Source: Martinezella hainanensis
Lineage (GTDB): Bacteria > Pseudomonadota > Alphaproteobacteria > Rhizobiales > Rhizobiaceae
Direction of reading: 5' to 3'
NCBI RefSeq assembly: GCF_900094555.1
Contig: NZ_FMAC01000006.1
Span: 455,244 to 519,243 of the forward strand
DNA: 64,000 nt
A program made the translations under genes and the position numbers. How positions within the stretch are numbered: position 1 is the stretch's first letter; every line of letters starts with the position of its first letter. Below the pieces are notes generated by a model that was given only the letters and a program-made list of their open reading frames with translations, made no database searches and had not been told where the DNA came from. This document shows positions 43,010-50,320 of the stretch, one piece after another.

Positions 43010-44233
43010 ATGCAGAATGGAATTGTAACGACGCCTTTTGGGCGGCGGCCGATGACGCTTGCCTTGTTTCGGCAACAGTCTGCCGCGACCATGATCGAGC
43101 CCAGCAGGTCGGTCGACAAATGGAAGGTCTTTCGAGATGCATCCGAAGCACGGCAAAAGCTCGGATTGCAGGATCGCAGCCTTGCCGTACTTGACGCTCT
43201 GTTGAGCTTCTATCCCGAAAACGAGCTTCGCCGTGACGCCCAGCTCGTTGTCTTTCCGTCCAATGCGCAGCTGACCTTGCGTGCCCACGGCATTGCGGGT
43301 GCGACGCTTCGCAGGCATCTTGCGCTTCTCGTCGACGCCGGCCTGATCGTCAGAAAGGATAGCGCCAATGGCAAGCGCTATGCGAGAAAGGGCAGGACGG
43401 GCGAGATCGAAAGTGCGTTCGGCTTCGACATCTCACCGCTGCTGCTGCGCGCCGAGGAGCTTGCGATCATGGCTCAGCAGGTCGCAGCAGATCGCATCGC
43501 CTTCCGACGTGCCAAGGAAAGCTTGACGATTTGCCGGCGTGACGTCCGCAAGCTGATTGCGGCAGCGATCACGGAAGGAGCCGGCGGCAATTGGACTCTG
43601 ATCGAAGAAAGCTATGGCGCCCTCGTCGCGCGCATTCCTCGTTCCCCGACAATGTTCGACATCATCTCCATCCTGGAAGATATGGAACATCTCCGCGACG
43701 AGATCATCAACCTTCTGGAAACGCAGCAGAAAGTTGAAAATTATAGCACCAATGATGCCCATAGTGAGCGGCACATACAGAGTTCGAATCCCGAATCCCT
43801 TAATGAACTTGAACCAAGCTCTCGAACAAAGCTGGAAGCGAGTTCCCTGAAAAAAGGTGTGTCTCAAGAAGAGCCGATGCGTATCTTCCCGTTAGCTCTC
43901 GTGCTGAAGGCCTGCCCGGAAATAAGCTCTTACGGGCCGTCAGGTATTATCAATAACTGGCGAGATCTGATGTGCGCGGCTGTCGTCGTACGATCGATGC
44001 TGGGCGTCAGCCCGTCAGCCTATCAACATGCCTGCGAGATAATGGGGCCGGAAAACGCTGCCGCGACGATAGCCTGCATTCTCGAGCGATCAGGGCATAT
44101 CAATTCCGCCGGCGCTTATTTGCGGGATCTCACCGCCAAGGCAAAACGCGGCGAATTTTCACTCGGTCCGGCGCTTATGGCACTGCTTCGAGCAAATAAT
44201 GGAGGCGGTGATATCGCATTGAAGGTTTCGTGA
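43010..44233 (+). CDS. repC: Replication initiator RepC
   Basis: A 407-residue initiator specific to alphaproteobacterial repABC replicons. The N-terminus MQNGIVTTPFGRRPMTLA is characteristic. A winged-helix DNA-binding region follows (about 50-180, LTLRAHGIAGATLRRHLALLVDAGLIVRKDS), then a flexible linker and a C-terminal domain ending in AYLRDLTAKAKRGEFSLGPAL. In this family the origin lies inside repC, usually in an AT-richer stretch; 43730-43860 is the AT-richest part here. ATG 43010 follows GAGGTGAGG; a GTG at 43001 is less likely. Expression is limited by the antisense RNA upstream. Confidence 0.96.
   Translation: MQNGIVTTPFGRRPMTLALFRQQSAATMIEPSRSVDKWKVFRDASEARQKLGLQDRSLAVLDALLSFYPENELRRDAQLVVFPSNAQLTLRAHGIAGATLRRHLALLVDAGLIVRKDSANGKRYARKGRTGEIESAFGFDISPLLLRAEELAIMAQQVAADRIAFRRAKESLTICRRDVRKLIAAAITEGAGGNWTLIEESYGALVARIPRSPTMFDIISILEDMEHLRDEIINLLETQQKVENYSTNDAHSERHIQSSNPESLNELEPSSRTKLEASSLKKGVSQEEPMRIFPLALVLKACPEISSYGPSGIINNWRDLMCAAVVVRSMLGVSPSAYQHACEIMGPENAAATIACILERSGHINSAGAYLRDLTAKAKRGEFSLGPALMALLRANNGGGDIALKVS
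43730..43860. other. Probable position of the replication origin within repC
   Basis: RepC proteins act in cis on an origin inside their own gene. This AT-rich section of repC, encoding the poorly conserved linker, is the best candidate. It is assigned from family knowledge and base composition only; no iteron is seen. Confidence 0.4.
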
Positions 44234-44425
44234 CGATCTCGAATGCTTCTGTCCCCAAGAGATCGACCCCTCATAGGCGTTATCGGAATAAGCCTTCGGC
44301 GCTATAAGCCGAATAGGCAACTGGCCATGTCATTTCCATCAAATGATACGGCCACAGCCGATACTTCCGCTATGGCCGTCCATTGACCGTCGAACTTTGC
44401 CAACGGCACAAATTCGTGTGCTGGA

Positions 44426-44596
44426 TTAACGGCAGACGCGTTCCTTGCGAACGACCCAGTGACCATGAACCTTATGCTTTACGGTCTTCACAAAGCAATC
44501 ATGGTGATGACGATGGAACGGAGCTGCCTGAGAGGGAGCGCTCACGGCGACAACCGAAGCAAGGGCGATAACGGAAGAGAGAAGCAGGCTTTTCAT
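44426..44596 (-). CDS. Small secreted histidine-rich protein
   Basis: A 56-residue protein. A clear signal peptide (MKSLLLSSVIALASVVAVSAPSQA) is followed by a mature peptide of about 32 residues with HRHHHD, two cysteines (HDCFVK and RVCR) and many basic residues. Metal binding or a disulfide-stabilised cationic peptide is possible. ATG 44596 follows GAGG at normal spacing. Similar short proteins occur in rhizobia without known function. It lies just beyond repC on the other strand. Confidence 0.72.
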   Translation of the reverse strand: MKSLLLSSVIALASVVAVSAPSQAAPFHRHHHDCFVKTVKHKVHGHWVVRKERVCR

Positions 44597-45208
44597 GTTA
44601 AACCTCGTAAGCATTTGGGGGTTGATGCTGCGTGTTTACGCATGACTTTGATGCCCGATTTAGACTTAACCGAAAATGAATAGCACCCTTACAATTTTGT
44701 AATGCACTTTGGGAGCTACAAGCCATTCAACGAGCCCATTCATGGGTAATTCCAGGGTGGTTAGTCTCGTTCTTCAGTTTGGTAGCCAGGTTTGGCTTAG
44801 CCGAGCATATCCATTGTGCTGTCTCTCCATTGTTTCAGCCGTTAGCGGGCTGTAGCCATGACCATGACATCGAGCGGCCGCAGGCCTTGGGGAGATTTCA
44901 TTAGTTTGGGATATCTTGAGATTGGCAAATCCGGGCGAAAACTTATCCAAAAGCTGATCAGACTGCCCGTCTGAAGGCCCGTTTGCTCAGATCCTGAAGG
45001 CAAGATCGCTACTTTCGCCACAGCGCCTTCTCACCTCTCGGAAGCTTCAACCGACCCTGTATGGCTCATGGAAGCTAACGCCGAGATAGCTTCTCAATTG
45101 AAAATTTTCCTTGGGAAATCCGTTACTTAGGCAGCGTCAAATTTGAGCATGAAGAGCGAAGCATTTCGTCTGCCTTGCGTCATATAGCACGTTAGATGGA
45201 CCGATTAG
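44597..45208. other. Gene-poor region beyond repC
   Basis: This stretch of 612 bases has stops in all frames and irregular composition. A short minus-strand frame at 44842-44901 (19 codons, MKSPQGLRPLDVMVMATAR) is the only notable item and lacks a ribosome site. I see no transposase remnant, inverted terminal repeat or tRNA. Confidence 0.4.
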
Positions 45209-45237
45209 TCAAGCAAATTGTCGGCCAATGACATCTT

Positions 45238-45733
45238 TCAGACGGCCCGCAGACGGAGATGCATCGCCTTGCGCAGGAGCGCGATAGCCTCGGGAACGGT
45301 CGGTCCCTCGATCGGAGGCGGCTGCAGGCATTCGCAGAATTCGCGCCAGACGAAAAGGGTCAGTTCCGCGCCGTCCGTTTCGGTCCCCCCCCTCCCCTTC
45401 GGCAAATTGTCCGAGGACCCGATACCGGGCATCATGCCAGAACAGCCTCTCCACCCAATCGTAGATGGGGATGATATGAAAGTGAAAGGCGTGTCCGGAA
45501 ATATGACCATATCGACCGATATAGACGCGTGGAGCGCCCAGCTTCTGCTTCAGCGCTGCTTGAGACAGTGCCAGGAGGGGACCGATCTCGTGCAGGGCGT
45601 CATCCGGTAAATCGAAGAGGTCATTGGCGGATCTCTTGGAGGCTATGATGAGATAGCCGGGGAGCGCCGAATTCGCGCGATGGCTTACAAGCCATCCATC
45701 GGTCTCGGCGATGAAAAATTGCGAAGCAGCCAT
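45238..45733 (-). pseudogene. HIT-family protein gene with a frameshift at a G8 run
   Basis: Residues 1-110 from ATG 45733 read as a histidine-triad (HIT) nucleotide hydrolase/transferase: SALPGYLIIASKRSANDLFDLP and the catalytic HAFHFHIIPIYDW with H81, H84 and H86. At the C8 run on the plus strand (45385-45392, G8 in the coding strand) the frame shifts. The continuation in the next frame (TLFVWREFCEC ending MHLRLRAV) closes normally at 45238, while the uninterrupted frame gives an unrelated tail ending at 45209. Seven Gs would restore one reading frame. It could be an inactivated gene, a phase-variable tract or a sequencing error. Confidence 0.72.
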
Positions 45734-45908
45734 CTTTTCCTACTCTCGATTCCGGTTGTTATTCGTCGGCTACCTTTGCTTCCCGCCAAGGCGGATATAG
45801 CACCGCTCAGAACCAGTAGGCTGAAATCATGCTGGCTTTTTGACGGCCTGGACTGAGGAGGCAGGCGGTGTGGGCGCCTCATTGATTGTGATGCTTGTCT
45901 GACCCTTG

Positions 45909-46178
45909 TCAGGCCGGCAGAGGCGGCGAAATAGATTGCCGCGGCGAGGTGGTTGCGGGTTGCCTGTCGCGCCGCGAGTATGTGCCGACGTTTGTCGACA
46001 AGCGGAGCCCAACAGCAATCGAGGGTGACGGCAACAGCAAGAATAGATCAGAGACGACACCGGTCCGCCGCATCCACCTGAAAGACTTGCCTGCCGGAGC
46101 AATTGCGGCGTTCGGACCTGCCGATGAGATAAGCGCCATCGTTGCTGCGATGAAAGCTGCATATAATTCGAGCCACAT
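45909..46178 (-). CDS. Possible small membrane-associated protein
   Basis: Eighty-nine codons from ATG 46178, preceded by a strong AAGGAG at ideal spacing. Residues 1-22 (MWLELYAAFIAATMALISS) form a hydrophobic segment; the remainder is basic and proline/serine-rich without recognisable domain. The good ribosome site and membrane-like start argue for a real gene, while the low-complexity tail and an open frame on the other strand argue against. It lies between repC and two of the candidate parS sites. Confidence 0.45.
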   Translation of the reverse strand: MWLELYAAFIAATMALISSAGPNAAIAPAGKSFRWMRRTGVVSDLFLLLPSPSIAVGLRLSTNVGTYSRRDRQPATTSPRQSISPPLPA

Positions 46179-46323
46179 GTTGAAACTCCTTGCGATGCAT
46201 GGTGGCTGCAATGACATGATCGGCGGGGGAAGATTTTGAGGATGGGCAGGCTGGATGTTTTCAGGGCGCACCGCTAGGTGTGCGGCCCTGGCAGGAGACG
46301 GGCTGTTTTCGGGTTTTGCCGCG

Positions 46324-46347
46324 AAAACCTGACAGCTGTCAGGTTTT
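46324..46347. promoter_or_regulatory. Candidate parS site 2
   Basis: A perfect 24-base palindrome with CCTGACAGCTGTCAGG at its centre and AAAA/TTTT flanks. It shares the 16-base core with the sites at 42817 and 46454. It lies 2.1 kb beyond repC in a stretch without a firm gene. Confidence 0.65.
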
Positions 46348-46453
46348 TTACGCAGCAGATGCTGAGAGATGATCTCAAGAGATTTGTGCAGTCCGGCGTC
46401 TGACGGGAGTGCAAGATGTGTTGTGCGTTGCTCTTCCGGTCAAGCCTGGACTG

Positions 46454-46477
46454 AAACCCTGACAGCTGTCAGGGTTT
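46454..46477. promoter_or_regulatory. Candidate parS site 3
   Basis: A perfect 24-base palindrome with CCCTGACAGCTGTCAGGG at its centre and AAA/TTT flanks. It is identical to site 1 over the central 18 bases and lies 130 bases (centre to centre) from site 2. Confidence 0.65.
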
Positions 46478-46602
46478 TAGATCTGCAAGCGGCGGCGCAG
46501 CATTGCGATCGCGAGGTGGGCTTCGATGCCGATGGTGCGAGCACTCGTTTCTCTCAGGGCCGGAACTTCCGTGATATCGAAAGCTCCGACCGAGAATGTC
46601 GG

Positions 46603-48186
46603 TCAGTGTCCAATGGATGCCTTCTTGCCAAGCGTTATGTTCCGAAGCGTCAAGGCGAGGGGGATGGCGGCGAGCGAGATCAGCGTCAGGACCCAGAAAG
46701 CATCGACGTAGGAGAGAAACGAAGCCTGGCTCTGGATTTGCTGATTGATCCAGGCAAGAGCCTGCTGCTTAGAAGTGAGAAGCGAGCTCCCTTGCGCCAT
46801 GAAATAGTGACTCAACTGATCATAGGTATCCTGATAGGCGCTGTTTGATGGGACGATATGTTCGACCAGGCGGCTTTGGTGGAACTGTTCGCGATGGGTG
46901 ATGATGTTCGATATCAGCGACACGCCAATCGACCCGCCGGTGTTGCGAGCGGCGTTCAGCAGGGCAGAGGCCTGGTCGGTCTTGCTCGAAGGAATGCCGT
47001 CATAGGAAGCCGAGGTGATCGGCAGGAAGATGAATGGCAGGCCAATCCCCTGCAGCATGCGAGCCTCGGCGAGATACCAGAAGTCTACGCCGCTATAGAC
47101 GCTGGTTACCTGGTACATCGACAGGGCAACGAAGCCGGCACCGATCGCGATCAGATATTTCGGCTGTACTTTCGATGACAGAAAGCCGACCACGAACATC
47201 ATGATCATGGTGACCACGCCACCGGGAGACAGCATCAGCCCGGCCCAAGTTGCGGTGTAGCCGAGATTCTGCTGAACCAGCTGCGGCAGATACTGTGTCG
47301 TGGCGAGCAGCAGCGCGCCCGTCGCCATCATCACCAGAAAGCAGGTGCCGAATTGCCGGCTGACCAGCATTCTGATGTCGACCGCCGGATTTTTGTGCTT
47401 CAGTTCCCACGGGATCATCAGCAGGAAAGCCAGCGCACAGATCACGGCCGCCGCGACGATGAAGCTGGAGCCGAACCAATCGTCTTCCAGACCCCGGTCG
47501 AGCATCAGCTCCAGCATTCCGAGAAAGGTGGCGACGAGCCCAAAGCCGATCCAGTCGAAGCCGGGTTCCTGGCTGCGCTTCTGAGCACGTTCCTGCGCAG
47601 CGCCTGCCGGTTCCTTGATCAGCATGGCAACGGCGGCAAGTGTCAGGATACCGACGGGGCCGTTGATCAGAAAGCACCAGTGCCATGAGAAATTATCCGA
47701 AAGCCACCCGCCTAATGTAGGTCCCACGACAGGGGCAACGACGACGGCTACGCCGAACAGGGCAAAGCCCTGCCCGCGCTTTTCAGGCGGAAAGCTGTCG
47801 GCCAGAATGGATTGCGCCACCGGCACCATGCCACCGCCGCCGATGCCCTGCAGAATCCGGGCAAGCAGCAGGAATTGCAGATTGGGCGCAAAGCCGCACA
47901 TGACGGAGCTGACGGTAAAAAGAGCGAGGCAGCTGAGAAAGAAAGTCCTGCGCCCGAGGATGCGCACGAGATAGCTTGTGGCGGTCACGATCACGGCGTT
48001 GGAGACGAGATAGGTGGTGACCACCCAGGACGCCTCGTCCTGGCTGACGCCAAGGCCGCCTGAAATATAGTTCAGGGCGACGTTGGCGATGGTTGTGTCG
48101 AGCACTTCCATGAAGCTGGCAAGTGCGACGACGATCGCAATGATCCAGGGGTTTGCCAACGATCTGGCGGCAGCGTTGGTGCTCAC
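46603..48186 (-). CDS. EmrB-type MFS multidrug efflux transporter (second copy of this pump class)
   Basis: A 527-residue DHA2-family antiporter with about 14 transmembrane segments. TM1 has the diagnostic FMEVLDTTIANVALNYISGGLG. ASWVVTTYLVSNAV and LQGIGGGGMVPVAQSIL follow, and VAPVVGPTLGGWLSDNFSWHW is antiporter motif C. GTG 48186 overlaps the adaptor gene's stop (GTGA) and follows GAGGAA; an ATG at 48210 would overlap more deeply. It is distinct in sequence from the pump at 11836. It is paired with the adaptor at 48183-49442 and the divergent TetR regulator. Confidence 0.92.
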   Translation of the reverse strand: MSTNAAARSLANPWIIAIVVALASFMEVLDTTIANVALNYISGGLGVSQDEASWVVTTYLVSNAVIVTATSYLVRILGRRTFFLSCLALFTVSSVMCGFAPNLQFLLLARILQGIGGGGMVPVAQSILADSFPPEKRGQGFALFGVAVVVAPVVGPTLGGWLSDNFSWHWCFLINGPVGILTLAAVAMLIKEPAGAAQERAQKRSQEPGFDWIGFGLVATFLGMLELMLDRGLEDDWFGSSFIVAAAVICALAFLLMIPWELKHKNPAVDIRMLVSRQFGTCFLVMMATGALLLATTQYLPQLVQQNLGYTATWAGLMLSPGGVVTMIMMFVVGFLSSKVQPKYLIAIGAGFVALSMYQVTSVYSGVDFWYLAEARMLQGIGLPFIFLPITSASYDGIPSSKTDQASALLNAARNTGGSIGVSLISNIITHREQFHQSRLVEHIVPSNSAYQDTYDQLSHYFMAQGSSLLTSKQQALAWINQQIQSQASFLSYVDAFWVLTLISLAAIPLALTLRNITLGKKASIGH

Positions 48187-49442
48187 AACACGTTCCTCAA
48201 GCTTTCCCACAGGGAGGGGCTGGCATCGGTCCGTACCGTAGGGACGACGGACATGCCCGGTCCTAGCGCGACATTGCTCGGCACGTCATCAAGCTCGATC
48301 TTCACCGGCACGCGCTGGACGATCTTCACATAGTTGCCGGTCGCGTTTTCTGCCGGCAGCAACGAAAATGCCGTTCCTGATCCCGGCTGCACGCTTGCGA
48401 CATGGCCATAGATCGTGCGGCCGCCATAGGCGTCGATAGTCAGCGTTACCGGCTGGCCCGGACGCATGTGATCGAGCTGTGTTTCCTTGAAGTTGGCGGT
48501 TACCCAGAGCTTGTCCGGCACGAACATGGCCAGATTCGTACCCGCCTGCACATATTCGCCGTCGCCGGCCGACAGCTGCACCACCCGACCCGGCTGCGCT
48601 GCTGTCATCGTCGTATAGGAGAAATTGAGCTTGGCCTGGTCGAGCTGGGCCTGATCCTGCTTGAGAGTGGCCTGAACGTTGGCGATCTGAAAGTCATAGG
48701 CGTCAAGCTGGCGCTGCGCAGCGGTCAGCGCGGCTTGATCGGTGTTCAGGGCAGCCTGTTGCCGGTGCAATTGCGAGGTATATTGCTGCGCTTCCTGGAG
48801 AGTGCCGGAGCCGCTCTTCACCAGCCCCTGATAGCGGTCGTTTTGCTGTTGGGCGAAGACGAGATTGGCTTGGGCCTGTGCAACTTGAGCCTTGCCTTCT
48901 TCCACATTCGCTTCCTGAACCCGCTTCTGCGCTTCGGTGTTCTGGATATTGGCATTTGCGGCAGCGACCTGGGCCTGCGCCTGCTCCAGAGCTGTTTGAT
49001 AGTCGCGATCGTCGATACGGGCGATCACTTCGCCGCTCATGACGTGCTGGTTGTCGGTGACGGGGACGGAAGAAATGTAACCGGCTACTCGTGAGGTGAT
49101 GGCATATTGCCGCGCGGCGATGAAGGCATCGTCGGTGCTTTCGTAATGCGAAGCGTTGTCCCAGTAGATAAAGGTCACTGCTGCCGCGGCGGCGAGTGCG
49201 CTTCCGCCGATCAGGAGCATCCGCAGGCGTCGGGAGGGGCCGCCTGCCTCATTCTTATCGACCGTATCATCCAGAGCTTCGACGTTTCCTTCGAGGGTTC
49301 GGGTTTGATCGCCGGGTTGCGGCGCTTCAGCCCTTTCTTGCAGGACCGAAGCGCCGCTTTGCTCATGATTTGCCGTGACGCCGGTCGTTTTCGGCTCCAA
49401 CACGATCAATTTTCCGCGAATTTCGTCCTGAGGCGTGCTCAT
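48183..49442 (-). CDS. EmrA/HlyD-type periplasmic adaptor
   Basis: A 419-residue membrane fusion protein. A cytoplasmic tail of about 70 residues is followed by one transmembrane segment (MLLIGGSALAAAAAVTFIYW), a lipoyl half (FIAARQYAITSRVAGYI), a long Gln/Ala-rich coiled coil (about 150-275) and a beta-barrel with VTANFKETQLDHMRPGQPV. It supplies the periplasmic bridge for the MFS pump encoded next. AGAGG precedes ATG 49442. It is probably repressed by the divergent TetR protein through the palindrome at 49466-49497. Confidence 0.93.
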   Translation of the reverse strand: MSTPQDEIRGKLIVLEPKTTGVTANHEQSGASVLQERAEAPQPGDQTRTLEGNVEALDDTVDKNEAGGPSRRLRMLLIGGSALAAAAAVTFIYWDNASHYESTDDAFIAARQYAITSRVAGYISSVPVTDNQHVMSGEVIARIDDRDYQTALEQAQAQVAAANANIQNTEAQKRVQEANVEEGKAQVAQAQANLVFAQQQNDRYQGLVKSGSGTLQEAQQYTSQLHRQQAALNTDQAALTAAQRQLDAYDFQIANVQATLKQDQAQLDQAKLNFSYTTMTAAQPGRVVQLSAGDGEYVQAGTNLAMFVPDKLWVTANFKETQLDHMRPGQPVTLTIDAYGGRTIYGHVASVQPGSGTAFSLLPAENATGNYVKIVQRVPVKIELDDVPSNVALGPGMSVVPTVRTDASPSLWESLRNVL

Positions 49443-49465
49443 CTTCTACCTCTTCCATCACAAGG

Positions 49466-49497
49466 ATTTAAATTGAAACGAAACGTTCAATTTAAAT
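49466..49497. promoter_or_regulatory. TetR-type operator between the pump operon and its regulator
   Basis: ATTTAAATTGAA (49466-49477) and TTCAATTTAAAT (49486-49497) are perfect 12-bp arms around ACGAAACG. The dyad lies 24 bases before the adaptor start and 90 bases before the TetR start, the usual place for repression of both. AT-rich arms around GAAACGTTC resemble sites of AcrR-like repressors. Confidence 0.8.
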
Positions 49498-49586
49498 ATT
49501 GACGTAGAACTGATCGAGGTGTTAGTCAAGAGCTGCAGAGGGTGCTAAACCGCGTCCAAGCCAATCAAAAAGCAGTGAGGTCCGTC

Positions 49587-50279
49587 ATGCCGCAAGAAAT
49601 GGCAAAACCCCAAATTACATCGGCAAAGACAAACGCAACGCGACGTGGTCGTCCGCCACGGGAGAGGGCAGGCGAGGTCGAGGACAGAATTCTGCAGGCA
49701 GCCCTCCAGGTCTTCATCGCACGCGGCTATGAGGGCGCGAGCATTGACGAGATTGCCGAGGTGGCGAGAGCCGGCAAGCCGAGCATCTATGCACGCTTCA
49801 TCAACAAGGAGACCCTGTTCAGGGAGGTCGTCATCCGCTGGGCGCAGAGATCGGGCGAGATGGTGGGCTCGGCGACATCGGGCAGCATTCTCGAACGCTT
49901 CCAAGCCGCAGGTGTCTCAATCGTCCAACGGGCCATAAGGACAGAGACCATTGGGCTCATACGCAGCGTGATCGGCGAAGCGACGCGCCATCCCGATCTG
50001 GCAACGACGATCCATTATGCCATGCGGGCGCATGGAACGGCTACCGCGATGAAACTCGTGGCAGAATTGGCCGAGGCCGAAGAACTCAAGTCATTGGCCG
50101 CCTTCGCGCCGGCTAATCTTGAAGCCACCACCCGATACTTCATCGATCTGGTGTTGTTGCCGATGATGATGTCCTCGCTGTTTCATGCCGACCTGACGCC
50201 TGTGAAGTCGCAGATGGAGGATCATGCGCGCGAGGCAGCTACTTTTTTCTTGCGCGGCTGCGGCTATAGCGGTGTTTGA
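49587..50279 (+). CDS. TetR-family repressor of the adjacent efflux pump
   Basis: A protein of about 230 residues. The N-terminal DNA-binding domain (about 35-85) has ILQAALQVFIARGYEGASIDEIAEVARAGKPSIYARFINKETLF, the canonical TetR helix-turn-helix. The C-terminal ligand domain resembles the AefR/TetR_C group (IGEATRHPDLATTIHYAMRAHG). ATG 49587 follows GAGG; a longer frame starts at 49542. It should bind the dyad at 49466-49497 and release it when a pump substrate is bound. Confidence 0.93.
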   Translation: MPQEMAKPQITSAKTNATRRGRPPRERAGEVEDRILQAALQVFIARGYEGASIDEIAEVARAGKPSIYARFINKETLFREVVIRWAQRSGEMVGSATSGSILERFQAAGVSIVQRAIRTETIGLIRSVIGEATRHPDLATTIHYAMRAHGTATAMKLVAELAEAEELKSLAAFAPANLEATTRYFIDLVLLPMMMSSLFHADLTPVKSQMEDHAREAATFFLRGCGYSGV

Positions 50280-50320
50280 CGGTCGCTGCTTTCGCGGCGC
50301 CGTCGGAGCAAGCCCGATCT

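Larger units (their letters stand above)
46179..46602. other. Region holding two candidate parS palindromes
   Basis: This stretch of 424 bases has no convincing gene. Its main content is the pair of palindromes at 46324-46347 and 46454-46477. It ends at the stop of the MFS gene on the minus strand, for which these palindromes could also act as terminators. Confidence 0.5.

Noticed and set aside
44842..44901. A 19-codon minus-strand frame (MKSPQGLRPLDVMVMATAR) as a leader peptide
   Set aside because: No ribosome site, no attenuator hairpin and no regulated gene follow it closely, so there is too little to call a leader.
45895..46239. A 114-codon plus-strand frame opposite the possible small gene at 45909-46178
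   Set aside because: The minus-strand frame has a strong AAGGAG and a hydrophobic start; this one has neither. Only one of the two can be favoured.
46324..46477. The two CAGCTG palindromes as simple rho-independent terminators
   Set aside because: They have short T stretches and could terminate weakly, but the same core is present at the repB stop and is conserved in sequence, not just in pairing. A protein-binding site explains this better.
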